Part shown: positions 1 to 7,195 of the stretch, piece after piece
Position numbering within the stretch: position 1 is the stretch's first letter
Layout of the letters: each line of letters opens with the position of its first letter
NCBI GenBank assembly: GCA_029938745.1
Contig: JAOZUJ010000012.1
Span: forward strand, 1 to 18,582
Direction: 5' to 3'
DNA from: Candidatus Moraniibacteriota bacterium
Lineage (GTDB): Bacteria; Patescibacteriota; Minisyncoccia; Moranbacterales; GCA-2747515
Length of the DNA: 18,582 nt
Translations under genes and position numbers: made by a program
Notes under the pieces: model-generated
What the model saw: the letters and a program-made list of their open reading frames with translations, nothing else
Told to the model about the DNA's origin: nothing
Databases searched by the model: none

Positions 1-1
1 T

Positions 2-370
2 AAGGCAACGCTATGTCAGTTGATTGACCGTGAAGACGGACACATTCAATGGACACAAACAACTGAAGAGATTTATAATCGATATCGTGCACTACATCCG
101 TGGCCTGGAATCTTTAGTTATTGGGCAGAAACAGAAACACAATTGTTACGCATAAAATTACGTACAATTTATCCGTATGCTGAGGAAATGACAGATAAAC
201 AAAAAGAGATGCTACCAGGAACAGTATTTATTGGACATGATCAGCTTTGTATAAGAACATTTGACAGCGCAATTATTGTGGAAGCTCTGCAACCAGAGTG
301 TAAGGCTGTTATGCCAGTGTATGATTTTCTCAATGGACATAAAGACTTTGAAGGTGCTGTATTAAAATAA
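2..370 (+). CDS. fmt: Methionyl-tRNA formyltransferase, C-terminal part (5' end outside window)
   Basis: This is the 3' part of a gene whose reading frame is open to the left edge of the window. Fmt transfers a formyl group from 10-formyl-tetrahydrofolate to Met-tRNA(fMet) in the cytoplasm for translation initiation. The visible segment reads into the typical Fmt junction between the catalytic and C-terminal domains: a DREDGHIQW stretch, then the hallmark RALHPWPGIFSYW, followed by the beta-barrel OB-like C-terminal tRNA-binding domain ending in FEGAVLK. An in-frame TTG at 20 is not the real start because the conserved homology begins before it. The rhodanese gene starts 16 bases downstream on the same strand, so the two are probably cotranscribed. 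The catalytic domain cannot be assessed here. Confidence 0.88.
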   Translation, partial: KATLCQLIDREDGHIQWTQTTEEIYNRYRALHPWPGIFSYWAETETQLLRIKLRTIYPYAEEMTDKQKEMLPGTVFIGHDQLCIRTFDSAIIVEALQPECKAVMPVYDFLNGHKDFEGAVLK

Positions 371-386
371 GTAATTATATTTCATA

Positions 387-1226
387 ATGAAAAAAAAAGA
401 TAAAAATATTCTTATTATTGCGATTTTTGTGGTTATCTTTTTGTTGATTTGGACAATGTCACGGTATGAGATGTCAAAAAAGAACGCTGCAGAATTAAAA
501 GAGGCTGCCACACAAAAAGAAATGACTGATAAAAAGAAGGATATTAACCAAGAAATCTCTGCAGAAAAAATTATTCCAACAATTTCTGCGAAAGAATTGA
601 GTCAAAAAATAGCAACTTTGTCAGATGAAATCACTGTTATTGATATGCGCAACATAGAGGATTTTCAAAAGGGACACATCAAAGGCAGTGTTCACATCGA
701 TAATTTTGATGTATCACGCCCAACTCGTACAATTATTTTTGTAACAAGCACCGGAAATGAGGATCTTCTTATGACACAATATCGTAATTTATCCAATACA
801 AATACAGTACTTAATCTTACTGATGGCATCGACGGATGGATAGAGGATGGACTTACAATAATATCACTTGATATTCCACAAAATTTTGAAAATATAAATA
901 AAATTCAATTTATTGAGCCACGTGATCTCAATGCTATAAATACTACGCCTGAGCAACAAGAAAAAAACTTTATCCTAGACACTCGCAGATCTGGAAATTA
1001 TGAAAAAGGTCATGTACCCTCTGCTGTAAATATCCCATTTAATGAATTGGAATATCGACATAAGGAAATACCCATTACTAAAAAAATATACGTTTATAGC
1101 ACAGATGATGAAGCAAGTTTTCGTTCTGGTGTGTTGTTATATGATTTAAATTTTATCGGAATAAAAACAATCAAAGACGGGTTCAATGCATGGAAAGAAT
1201 ATGGCTATCCTGTCGCAACAGAGTAA
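387..1226 (+). CDS. Membrane-anchored tandem rhodanese-like protein without catalytic cysteines
   Basis: The 279-residue protein has a short basic N-terminus, one membrane segment (about residues 8-24), a Lys/Glu-rich linker (about 25-62) and two rhodanese-like domains (about 65-160 and 174-279). Each keeps the family's early pattern: TVIDMRNIEDFQKGHIKGSVHI in domain 1 and FILDTRRSGNYEKGHVPSAVNIP in domain 2. Domain 2 ends with the usual GFNAWKEYGYPV. Rhodaneses normally carry a catalytic Cys in the loop after the VxVYC strand. Here the strands read FVTST and VYSTD, and the whole protein has no Cys. Sulfurtransferase chemistry of the usual kind is therefore unlikely; a binding or scaffold role outside the membrane is inference. 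The start has no SD motif. It follows fmt closely and ends at a strong hairpin. Confidence 0.82.
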   Translation: MKKKDKNILIIAIFVVIFLLIWTMSRYEMSKKNAAELKEAATQKEMTDKKKDINQEISAEKIIPTISAKELSQKIATLSDEITVIDMRNIEDFQKGHIKGSVHIDNFDVSRPTRTIIFVTSTGNEDLLMTQYRNLSNTNTVLNLTDGIDGWIEDGLTIISLDIPQNFENINKIQFIEPRDLNAINTTPEQQEKNFILDTRRSGNYEKGHVPSAVNIPFNELEYRHKEIPITKKIYVYSTDDEASFRSGVLLYDLNFIGIKTIKDGFNAWKEYGYPVATE

Positions 1227-1231
1227 AAAAG

Positions 1232-1270
1232 AAAATCGTTTCAACAACATTGTTGTCAAAACGATTTTTT
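1232..1270. terminator. Bidirectional rho-independent terminator
   Basis: The arms AAAATCGTTT.CAACAACA and TTGTTGTCAAAACGATTTT pair with a small bulge. A T-run follows on the plus strand (end of the rhodanese gene), and the minus strand reads TCTTTTTT after the stem (end of the purC/64-codon unit). It sits between two convergent units. Confidence 0.75.
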
Positions 1271-1292
1271 GTAGTTTTTAGTAATCAGAAAA

Positions 1293-1487
1293 TCACGTTA
1301 GACCATCTCTGCAGAACAGTCCAGGATCAGTAATCACCTTTATCCACTTAGGCGATGGTGTTTTTTCTGTTTGCTCAAAAATTGATTCAATCCCGAACAA
1401 ATAGATATCCTGTTGTAATTCGAGTGCTTCGACATTTGGATTTAGTGTGTTTCCGCGTTTGTCGTCATCACCTCTTATGCTATGCAT
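1293..1487 (-). CDS. Small hypothetical protein downstream of purC
   Basis: This 64-residue frame starts 21 bases after the purC stop and on the same strand. The start is supported by AAGGA six bases upstream of its ATG, and the unit ends before the shared terminator at 1232-1270. The protein is mostly hydrophilic, with an Asp-rich start (RGDDDKRG) and no membrane segment or recognisable motif. It could be a translated accessory gene cotranscribed with purC, or a remnant of a longer protein. I do not recognise the family. The SD sequence and tight spacing are the main reasons to treat it as real. Confidence 0.5.
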   Translation of the reverse strand: MHSIRGDDDKRGNTLNPNVEALELQQDIYLFGIESIFEQTEKTPSPKWIKVITDPGLFCRDGLT

Positions 1488-1508
1488 AAATGGTCCTTAT
1501 GTAAATAT

Positions 1509-2444
1509 TTATGCTTTTTTAAGACGATTAAGAGCCTCAAAGTATCTTTGTTGAGTACCACTGATGATTGTGGCAGGAACGGTTGGTGGCGGTGGTGTTT
1601 TGTCCCACGTTAATGTGCTGAGCCAATCTCGTAAAAACTGTTTGTCATAACTTGGTGGCGTTTGCCCAATGACAACTTCATCAGCTGGCCAAAATCGTGA
1701 GGAATCCGGCGTCAGAACCTCATCAATTAATATAAGCTCATCTTTGTCATTGATTCCAAGTTCAAACTTTGTATCAGCAATGACAATGCCTCGCTCTAGA
1801 GCATATTTTGCAGCTCGCTCGTAAAGAGAGATACACATACTTTCCATTTCTCTTGCACGCTCTCCGCCAACAACAGACTGCATTTGAGCAAAAGAAATAT
1901 TTTCATCATGAAGTCCTTGTTCTGCCTTTGTGCTGGGCGTAAAAAGTGGCGGATCAAGAGTATCATTTTCCTGCATGCCCATCGGTAATATAAACCCACA
2001 TACATCTTTACCACGAAAAATACCAGGTGATTCCGTTGGAATACTTTTGGCATTGTTGTATGCTTTAAGATACGAACCACTCAACCTTCCGCGCACAATA
2101 TGTTCTATTGGCACAACTTCCAGTTTTTGCACGAGCATACTTCGTCCTTCTAAATGCTTTGCGTATGGCTGACATACCTCAGGATACTGAGTAACATCCG
2201 CTGTAATCAGATGATTTGGCACATCCTTGAAGAAGTCAAACCAAAACAATGCTACCTGTGTGAGTACATACCCCTTTCCGGGGACACCTTCATTCATTAT
2301 CACATCATAGGCAGAAATTCGGTCCGTTGTAACGAACAGTAATTTGTCGTCATGGCCTGGAATATCGTAAATATCCCGAACCTTTCCAGAAACACGTAGC
2401 GGCAAGCCAATCACCTTGCGGGAGTCTAACATCACATCATCCAT
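1509..2444 (-). CDS. purC: Phosphoribosylaminoimidazole-succinocarboxamide synthase
   Basis: SAICAR synthetase joins CAIR and aspartate with ATP to give SAICAR, a late step of de novo purine synthesis in the cytosol. The 311-residue length fits the long form of the family. Landmarks in order: GKVRDIY (about 20-26), TDRISAYDVIMNEGVPGKG (about 40-58), VRGRLSGSYLKAY, FTPSTKAEQGLHDENISF, IVIADTKFELG and DEVLTPDSSRFWP. All look intact. The start is supported by AGAGGT upstream of ATG, unlike the SD-less core genes around it. No other purine gene is in the window, so purC stands alone except for the 64-codon frame behind it. A lone pur gene in a reduced genome may mean a partial pathway, a scattered pathway or acquisition; the window cannot tell which. 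Confidence 0.96.
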   Translation of the reverse strand: MDDVMLDSRKVIGLPLRVSGKVRDIYDIPGHDDKLLFVTTDRISAYDVIMNEGVPGKGYVLTQVALFWFDFFKDVPNHLITADVTQYPEVCQPYAKHLEGRSMLVQKLEVVPIEHIVRGRLSGSYLKAYNNAKSIPTESPGIFRGKDVCGFILPMGMQENDTLDPPLFTPSTKAEQGLHDENISFAQMQSVVGGERAREMESMCISLYERAAKYALERGIVIADTKFELGINDKDELILIDEVLTPDSSRFWPADEVVIGQTPPSYDKQFLRDWLSTLTWDKTPPPPTVPATIISGTQQRYFEALNRLKKA

Positions 2445-2493
2445 TTAATTTACCTCTTGTAAAAGATTTTAATGTACTTTTCCCCATCCATTT

Positions 2494-2534
2494 ATAACAA
2501 TAGATTGACCATTACATGATCAATCTATTGTTAT
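2494..2534. repeat. Perfect 15-bp inverted repeat between rnc and purC
   Basis: ATAACAATAGATTGA and TCAATCTATTGTTAT pair perfectly around an 11-base loop. There is no T-run directly after the stem on the minus strand, so it is not a textbook terminator. It overlaps the predicted -10 and start point of the purC promoter, so it could act as an operator, a 5' mRNA hairpin or an rnc 3'-end hairpin. Confidence 0.6.
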
Positions 2535-2561
2535 TCTGACACTTTACTGTTTTTTTGTCAA
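2533..2561 (-). promoter_or_regulatory. Possible purC promoter
   Basis: On the minus strand TTGACA is followed after exactly 17 bases by CAGAAT, a perfect -35 with a 4/6 -10. A transcript would begin near 2526, giving a leader of roughly 80 bases before the purC ATG. The -10 overlaps one arm of the inverted repeat at 2494-2534. Confidence 0.4.
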
Positions 2562-2568
2562 AAATATT

Positions 2569-3255
2569 TTATGTCCATTTTTTCACTTCAAGTCCTGCCT
2601 TTGCAGCTTCTCTTTGTGCGTCTTGTTTACTTCTGCCAGACCCTTCCGCAATTTTTTTGTCATTAAGATAAACGCCTACCACAAATGTTCGATCATGATC
2701 AGGTCCAGTTTCAGAGATTGATTTATAATGAGGTGTTGTATTTGTATGCTCTTGTGCTTTTTCTTGAAAATAACTTTTTGGATCAAGATAGAGTTTTTTC
2801 TCCAAAATTTCATCAATATGATTGATAATATTTTTTGTAATGAAATCTTTTGCATTATCATATCCAGTATCCATATAGATTGCTCCTATGATAGACTCTA
2901 CTGCATTTGCCAGTAAATAACTACGTGCTTTGCCAGTATCTTTTTTTTCACCTTTGCTCATGAGTAAAAATTCTTCAATACCAATTTCACGTGCAACACG
3001 TGCAAGCATCTCACCATTTACTAGCGCTGCTCGCCATGCAGTCATTTCTCCTTCTGGATTATTGAAATTTTGAAATAAATAATCTGTAACAACTAGCTCT
3101 AACACAGCATCACCCAAAAACTCCAAGCGCTCATTGTGCGGATGATTATGTTTTTTGTTCTCATTTAAATACGAACGATGTGTCATCGCCTCAATAAACA
3201 GATCAGGATTTTGTACAGAAATGCCGCACACCTGAGAAAAGTGTTTCGTATCCAT
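2569..3255 (-). CDS. rnc: Ribonuclease III
   Basis: RNase III cleaves double-stranded RNA during rRNA and mRNA maturation. The 228-residue protein has the usual order: an endonuclease domain (about 1-150) with the signature NERLEFLGDAVLEL, and a C-terminal double-stranded RNA-binding domain (about 157-227) with the closing motif GSGRSKQDAQREAAKAGL. By alignment to the E. coli ligands, E45 and D49 are present, and E120 matches the essential second Glu. The usual Asp three residues before E120 is Asn (N117, in LANAVESIIGA). A 37-base hairpin lies 20 bases upstream of the start. No good SD is seen, only GAAAG. It is last in the rpmF-nusB-rnc run. Confidence 0.96.
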   Translation of the reverse strand: MDTKHFSQVCGISVQNPDLFIEAMTHRSYLNENKKHNHPHNERLEFLGDAVLELVVTDYLFQNFNNPEGEMTAWRAALVNGEMLARVAREIGIEEFLLMSKGEKKDTGKARSYLLANAVESIIGAIYMDTGYDNAKDFITKNIINHIDEILEKKLYLDPKSYFQEKAQEHTNTTPHYKSISETGPDHDRTFVVGVYLNDKKIAEGSGRSKQDAQREAAKAGLEVKKWT

Positions 3256-3275
3256 CGTCTTTCAAAAGGATAGCC

Positions 3276-3312
3276 AATGTGTTTAGATCACGTATTGATC
3301 CTAAGACACGTT
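3276..3312 (-). promoter_or_regulatory. Hairpin in the rnc 5' leader (possible RNase III target)
   Basis: On the minus strand AACGTGTCTTAGGATCA and TGATCTAAACACATT form a long, nearly continuous stem with small bulges and a 5-base loop, ending 20 bases before the rnc ATG. No T-run follows it. Cleavage of its own leader by RNase III is known for E. coli rnc; applying that model here is inference. Confidence 0.45.
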
Positions 3313-3341
3313 GAATATACTTTGGTTATTTGATTAATTTT

Positions 3342-3845
3342 TTATTTTTTTGCACCTCCACTCACTTCTTCCTTTGTAGTGTCACGACGATCTTTTGCTT
3401 TTTGAGCATCATCATCTTTCATTGGTTCGCCCATTTCTCTGTAAATTGTGCCCAAAACACCATTTACAAAACGTGCACTACTATCTCCACCATATGTTTT
3501 TGCAAGTTCAATTGCTTCATTGATTGCAACTTTTGGTGGTGTTTCTTCATAATTACCAAAGAGCAATTCATATGTACCTAATCGTAAGATATTTCTGTCA
3601 ACAATCGCAATTTGATCTAATGGCCATTCAGGAGCGCATTTTGTAATAAGTGGATCAACATCTCCCAATTTATCCACTGTTCCAGAAACAAGCGCATTTA
3701 CAAAAGTAAAATTATCTGCACCAGGTGCAAATTCTGCGCAATTATGTGTCACAATTGCTTCAATTGAGTCATCTTCTTGCCCACGGAAATCCCATTCAAA
3801 GAGACTTTGCATTGCAATTGAACGTTGGAGATGTCGATTAGCCAT
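3342..3845 (-). CDS. nusB: Transcription antitermination factor NusB
   Basis: NusB binds boxA RNA with NusE (ribosomal protein S10) and supports rRNA antitermination. The 167-residue, all-helical protein starts [20 protein letters not shown]. Family landmarks include [23 protein letters not shown] and [32 protein letters not shown] near the C-terminal end of the fold. A charged tail of about 25 residues (rich in Lys, Asp and Glu, ending SGGAKK) extends past the usual NusB end. The ATG has no SD motif upstream. It lies 50 bases after rpmF and 86 bases before rnc on the same strand, so the three are probably one operon from the promoter at 4172-4200. Confidence 0.93.
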   Translation of the reverse strand: MANRHLQRSIAMQSLFEWDFRGQEDDSIEAIVTHNCAEFAPGADNFTFVNALVSGTVDKLGDVDPLITKCAPEWPLDQIAIVDRNILRLGTYELLFGNYEETPPKVAINEAIELAKTYGGDSSARFVNGVLGTIYREMGEPMKDDDAQKAKDRRDTTKEEVSGGAKK

Positions 3846-3895
3846 ATTTTTTAAGAAAAATTTATTTTATAAATCAAAGTACGCGAATAATGTAA

Positions 3896-4093
3896 TTATG
3901 CACTTACTTTTGTCACAACTTCTTTGTATTGTACGCCACGATACGTTCCGCATGCGTCACAAACACGATGTGGTAATTTTTGCTCACCACAAGAAGAACA
4001 CTTTTGTGTTGTTAATGTTTTGATCTTACTGATATTATGTGAACGACGACGATCTCGTCGTGAAGAATTTTGTCGTTGTTTTGGTACTGCCAT
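3896..4093 (-). CDS. rpmF: 50S ribosomal protein L32
   Basis: This 65-residue large-subunit protein has the standard L32 start MAVPKQRQNSSRRDRRRSHN. It also has the zinc-binding form of the family, with Cys pairs at residues 32/35 and 45/48 (CSSC...CDAC). The gene is first in the rpmF-nusB-rnc run. Its ATG has no SD motif; the upstream sequence is a run of A and T. Coupling of a ribosomal protein to NusB and RNase III makes sense as a ribosome-production unit. Keeping the four-Cys form suggests zinc is not limiting, or that no Cys-free paralogue took over here. Confidence 0.96.
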   Translation of the reverse strand: MAVPKQRQNSSRRDRRRSHNISKIKTLTTQKCSSCGEQKLPHRVCDACGTYRGVQYKEVVTKVSA

Positions 4094-4171
4094 AGTTTTG
4101 TGTAGTAAATAGATAAATAATAAATAAAGTCAACCTGTCACATCGTCATATGATATGATGTCAATAAGAGT

Positions 4172-4200
4172 AGTATATCAGACATTTTGACATTTTGCAA
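4172..4200 (-). promoter_or_regulatory. Promoter of the rpmF-nusB-rnc unit
   Basis: On the minus strand TTGCAA and TATACT are separated by exactly 17 bases. The start point would lie near 4165, about 70 bases before the rpmF ATG. Confidence 0.6.
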
Positions 4201-4220
4201 GCATGACAATGTTTGATCAA

Positions 4221-4256
4221 TAAAAATAGAGTCAGTGAAAATCTTCACTAACTCTA
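4221..4256 (-). terminator. Rho-independent terminator after the 123-residue orphan
   Basis: On the minus strand TAGAGTTAGTGAA pairs with TTCACTGACTCTA with one mismatch and is followed directly by TTTTTATT. It lies 14 bases past the stop and separates this gene from the rpmF promoter. Confidence 0.75.
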
Positions 4257-4270
4257 CATAAATCATGTTT

Positions 4271-4642
4271 TTACAGATCGGAGATTTTTTGTTGTGGACT
4301 GAAAACCACAGCGCATTCTCCATTTGATTCTGTCTGCGCAATAGTCCAATATTCTTCTATCAGAGTACGCACCGCACTGGTGATATCTTTAGAATGTATA
4401 TTCACAAAGCCCATGTTCACACAATCAGTTCTAATTTGTTCTACCATCGACAGTCCCGATATTATGTGACACTCTTGGCCAATTTTAACACGAAAAACGC
4501 TAACAGCACCTGCACTAATAATAGCAGAGTATTCTGTACCAAACTTTTTTATAACTGGCGCAGTCCACTCTTCTAATACTTTTTTAATCTCCGATAAAAA
4601 ATTTTCGCCATATCTATCTTTGCCATGAATTTCTACGCGCAT
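4271..4642 (-). CDS. Hypothetical protein, 123 residues
   Basis: I do not recognise this family. The predicted protein is soluble and of mixed alpha/beta character: an amphipathic N-terminal helix region (KDRYGENFLSEIKKVLEEW), then a hydrophobic strand region (SAIISAGAVSVFRVKIG) and a helix (SAVRTLIEEYWTI). It has three cysteines and no signal peptide. The start is supported by GAGGT eight bases upstream of ATG, and the gene has its own terminator at 4221-4256. A weak promoter candidate lies at 4663-4690. Alone between smc and rpmF, it looks like a separate expression unit. The opposing and overlapping frames in the same place have no such signals. Confidence 0.65.
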   Translation of the reverse strand: MRVEIHGKDRYGENFLSEIKKVLEEWTAPVIKKFGTEYSAIISAGAVSVFRVKIGQECHIISGLSMVEQIRTDCVNMGFVNIHSKDITSAVRTLIEEYWTIAQTESNGECAVVFSPQQKISDL

Positions 4643-4662
4643 TTGAATACCTCATTCAAAAT

Positions 4663-4690
4663 TTGATAGGAAAAAACATCACCTTGTTAA
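4663..4690 (-). promoter_or_regulatory. Weak promoter candidate for the 123-residue orphan
   Basis: TTAACA and TATCAA are separated by 16 bases on the minus strand, just upstream of the GAGGT ribosome-binding site. The -10 matches only 4/6. Confidence 0.3.
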
Positions 4691-4697
4691 ATTACAA

Positions 4698-4737
4698 TCA
4701 AAATAAGCTATTGTTTATGCTAGAACAATAGCTTATT
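4698..4737 (-). terminator. Terminator hairpin after smc
   Basis: A perfect 14-bp inverted repeat (AATAAGCTATTGTT / AACAATAGCTTATT) with an 8-base loop lies 25 bases past the smc stop. The minus strand continues TTTTGATTG, a short and interrupted T-run. Confidence 0.65.
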
Positions 4738-4762
4738 GAATGATATTGGTCAAATGAGAATA

Positions 4763-7168
4763 CTATTTAGTCTCTATTTCACCATCATTTTTTATTTGAT
4801 CGAGTTTCACACTAAGGAGTTGTGTTACGCCGTCATTTCCCATTGTTACACCATAGAGTGTGTCTGCATGACGCATTGTTTCGCGATTGTGTGTAATAAT
4901 AATAAATTGTGTTTTGTGTGATAACTCTGTAAATATCTTTGCAAGACGCCGTGAATTCGCCTCATCTAACGCTGCCTCCACCTCATCAAGGATAATAAAT
5001 GGTGGTGGATTGTATGAAATAATTGCTAAAAGCATTGCTACTGATGTTAATGAGCGCTCCCCACCAGAGAGCAATGATAAATGCTTGATTTTTTTACCTG
5101 GAGGCGATGCAACAATCTCGATACCCACTTCTGTCTTTATTGGTCCCTTCTTAATGTCAGCAGATTCATCATTATCATCGTCACTGAGAATTTCAATATC
5201 TACATCACCTTGTATTTCATCTTCCTTTTTCTTTCGTGGCGTTACATCAATATTTATTTTTTTTAATTTTGCGTTTCCGCCATTAAATAGTACACGAAAA
5301 TATTTTGTGAATTCAGTATTAATTTCTTTGAATGCACTGACAAATGCTTTATGAATTTTTTCATCCATTTCTTTGATTACTTCTTTGAGTTGCTCTATTG
5401 CATCTGTGAGATCTTTTGATTCAGTTGCCATCACATCAAAACGTTCTTGCATTTCCTCATATTCATCAATGACCATTGGGTCAATACCGCCAATCTGTTC
5501 ATATTTTGTTCGTAATTTGTATACCTTTTTCTCTAATTCTTCACGGTCTATGTTTTCATCTTCCTTAACCTCATCTAATTCATTTGCTTCAATGCCTAAT
5601 TCTTGACGCATTTCAGAAATAACATCCTCTTCACGCACCTCTGTGCGCGCAAGCTCGATTTTCACTTCATTGAATTGATCACGAATTGCATCCAGGAGTC
5701 GCTGTTTTTCACGTAATTCTTTTTCAAGTACAAAAAATTGTGTTCGAGCCTCTTTATCTGCGACAAGAGCTGAAGTGATTTTTGTACCAAGTTTCTCAAT
5801 GACATTACGTGCAGCTTTAACTTCTTTTGCATGTACTTTGATCTCTTTTGCTAGTTGTACAATTTTATCATCATATTTTTTGACTTTTTGTGCATAATCA
5901 TCTTGCACAACATCAATTTTTTTTCTTCCAGCATCAGCGTGTAATTTTTCAATTTCTTTATGTACTTCTTTCAATCGTTTTACAATTACTTTGATCTCAC
6001 TGATATTAGTCACAGCCTCTAATTCATCTACAAGAGCATCCTGCTTCTTTCGAATGCCAGACAATTGATTTTGTACATATCGTAAATCCACTGGGATACT
6101 TTTAACTTTATCTTCATGATTACGTCGCTCTTTTTGAATCTCAATGTGCCCTTCGGCTACAGCAATCTTTTTTTCCAACGATTGTAATTTGACGTATGCC
6201 TCTCGCTTTTCTTTTTCATAACTTTCAATTTTTCCTGCATCCTCTACCTTTTTTGATTCTACGACAATTTGATCATTTAAGTCATCTACTTCACGCTCTG
6301 CATTTTTGAGTGTGATACCAATTTGCTGTCTTTGATCTTCTAGCTGTGTTTTTTCTTTATATAAATTATTCCACACAACAGTAAAATATTTCCGTTGCGT
6401 ATTTTTGAGCTGTTCATAGATCTCTTTTCCCTGCTTTGCTTTTTTTGCTTGACGACGCAATGAGCGTAAATGAGGTGTTACTTCTGTGATAAGTGTCTGT
6501 ACTTGATCAAGATTATTTTTTGTTCTATCCAATTTTTTGATTGCACGTATTTTGCGTAATTGAAAATGTTTTACACCAGCTGCATCCTCAATAATCACAC
6601 GCCTTTCAATAGGCGTAGCATTTAATATCGCATCAGTCATGCCCTGACCAACTACACAATGACTTTCTTTGCCAATACCTGTACGTGCTAAAATATCAAT
6701 TATATCTAACAATCGCACACGTGCATCATTGATGAGGTATTCACTCTCACCATTTCTATAAATTTTTCGTGTAATAATTACTTCATCAAATTCGACTGGC
6801 ATTATATGATCACTATTATCAAAAATAAGCGCAACAGATGCCATTGAGAGTCTTCCTTTTTTTTCTGATCCAGAAAAGATCACATCCTCACTTTTTTTAC
6901 CACGCAAATTTTTCATCGACTGCTCCCCCATTACCCATCTGACAGCATCAGAGATGTTTGACTTACCAGAGCCATTTGGTCCAACAATTACAGTAATTCC
7001 ACAGCCTGCCTTAGCAGTGCTATCACACTTTGATTTGCCTGTAGATGTTGCAGTGTTGCAGGTGGGCCTGCCCGCAGTTGCTACAGCGTTGCAGGTGGGA
7101 AGAAAATCAAACTCTGTTTCATTTGCAAAACTTTTAAATCCTTTTATTTCTAATTTTTTGAGATACAT
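4763..7168 (-). CDS. smc: Chromosome segregation SMC-family ATPase, short and apparently hinge-less
   Basis: SMC ATPases organise chromosomes with a bipartite ABC head, long coiled coils and normally a central hinge dimer domain. Here the head is clear: start MYLKKLEIKGFKSFA, Walker A GPNGSGKS (residues 63-70), Q-loop VMGEQS, signature LSGGERS (around 700-706) and Walker B FIILDEVEAALDE (D728/E729). At 801 residues it is much shorter than the usual 1150-1200. The middle is continuous heptad-like coil (about 190-630) with no Gly-rich globular hinge and no CxxC zinc hook. Three 11-residue Cys repeats (residues 23-55) are inserted before Walker A, where SMCs normally have only a few residues. 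An acidic insert also precedes the signature motif. No SD. No scpA or scpB is in the window. Confidence 0.88.
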   Translation of the reverse strand: MYLKKLEIKGFKSFANETEFDFLPTCNAVATAGRPTCNTATSTGKSKCDSTAKAGCGITVIVGPNGSGKSNISDAVRWVMGEQSMKNLRGKKSEDVIFSGSEKKGRLSMASVALIFDNSDHIMPVEFDEVIITRKIYRNGESEYLINDARVRLLDIIDILARTGIGKESHCVVGQGMTDAILNATPIERRVIIEDAAGVKHFQLRKIRAIKKLDRTKNNLDQVQTLITEVTPHLRSLRRQAKKAKQGKEIYEQLKNTQRKYFTVVWNNLYKEKTQLEDQRQQIGITLKNAEREVDDLNDQIVVESKKVEDAGKIESYEKEKREAYVKLQSLEKKIAVAEGHIEIQKERRNHEDKVKSIPVDLRYVQNQLSGIRKKQDALVDELEAVTNISEIKVIVKRLKEVHKEIEKLHADAGRKKIDVVQDDYAQKVKKYDDKIVQLAKEIKVHAKEVKAARNVIEKLGTKITSALVADKEARTQFFVLEKELREKQRLLDAIRDQFNEVKIELARTEVREEDVISEMRQELGIEANELDEVKEDENIDREELEKKVYKLRTKYEQIGGIDPMVIDEYEEMQERFDVMATESKDLTDAIEQLKEVIKEMDEKIHKAFVSAFKEINTEFTKYFRVLFNGGNAKLKKINIDVTPRKKKEDEIQGDVDIEILSDDDNDESADIKKGPIKTEVGIEIVASPPGKKIKHLSLLSGGERSLTSVAMLLAIISYNPPPFIILDEVEAALDEANSRRLAKIFTELSHKTQFIIITHNRETMRHADTLYGVTMGNDGVTQLLSVKLDQIKNDGEIETK
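7004..7102 (-). repeat. Three 33-bp tandem repeats inside smc
   Basis: In the smc frame, three consecutive 33-base units encode LPTCNAVATAG, RPTCNTATSTG and KSKCDSTAKAG, with the next codon again Cys. Units 1 and 2 share the exact 12-mer CCCACCTGCAAC; unit 3 has diverged. The block looks more GC-rich than the surrounding gene. Confidence 0.88.
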
Positions 7169-7195
7169 ATTTATTTAGATAATCAGTAACATGTC

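Noticed and set aside
1796..2342. Several 60-95 codon frames inside purC on both strands
   Set aside because: They are shadows of purC; none has its own signals or a recognisable product.
3330..3581. 83-codon Cys/Phe-rich plus-strand frame opposite nusB
   Set aside because: Its composition is what antisense of a Lys/Glu-rich gene gives; nusB on the other strand is certain.
4138..4341. 67-codon minus-strand frame overlapping the 123-residue orphan
   Set aside because: It overlaps a better supported gene and its terminator, has no SD, and crosses the rpmF promoter.
7004..7102. CRISPR-like array (three short repeats)
   Set aside because: The units are contiguous 33-bp tandem repeats with no spacers, lie in frame inside smc and have no cas genes nearby.
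4763..7168. SMC shortened by a frameshift or deletion that removed the hinge
   Set aside because: The frame is continuous, coil character is maintained through the centre, and both head halves are intact, so it looks like a functional short form rather than a broken gene.
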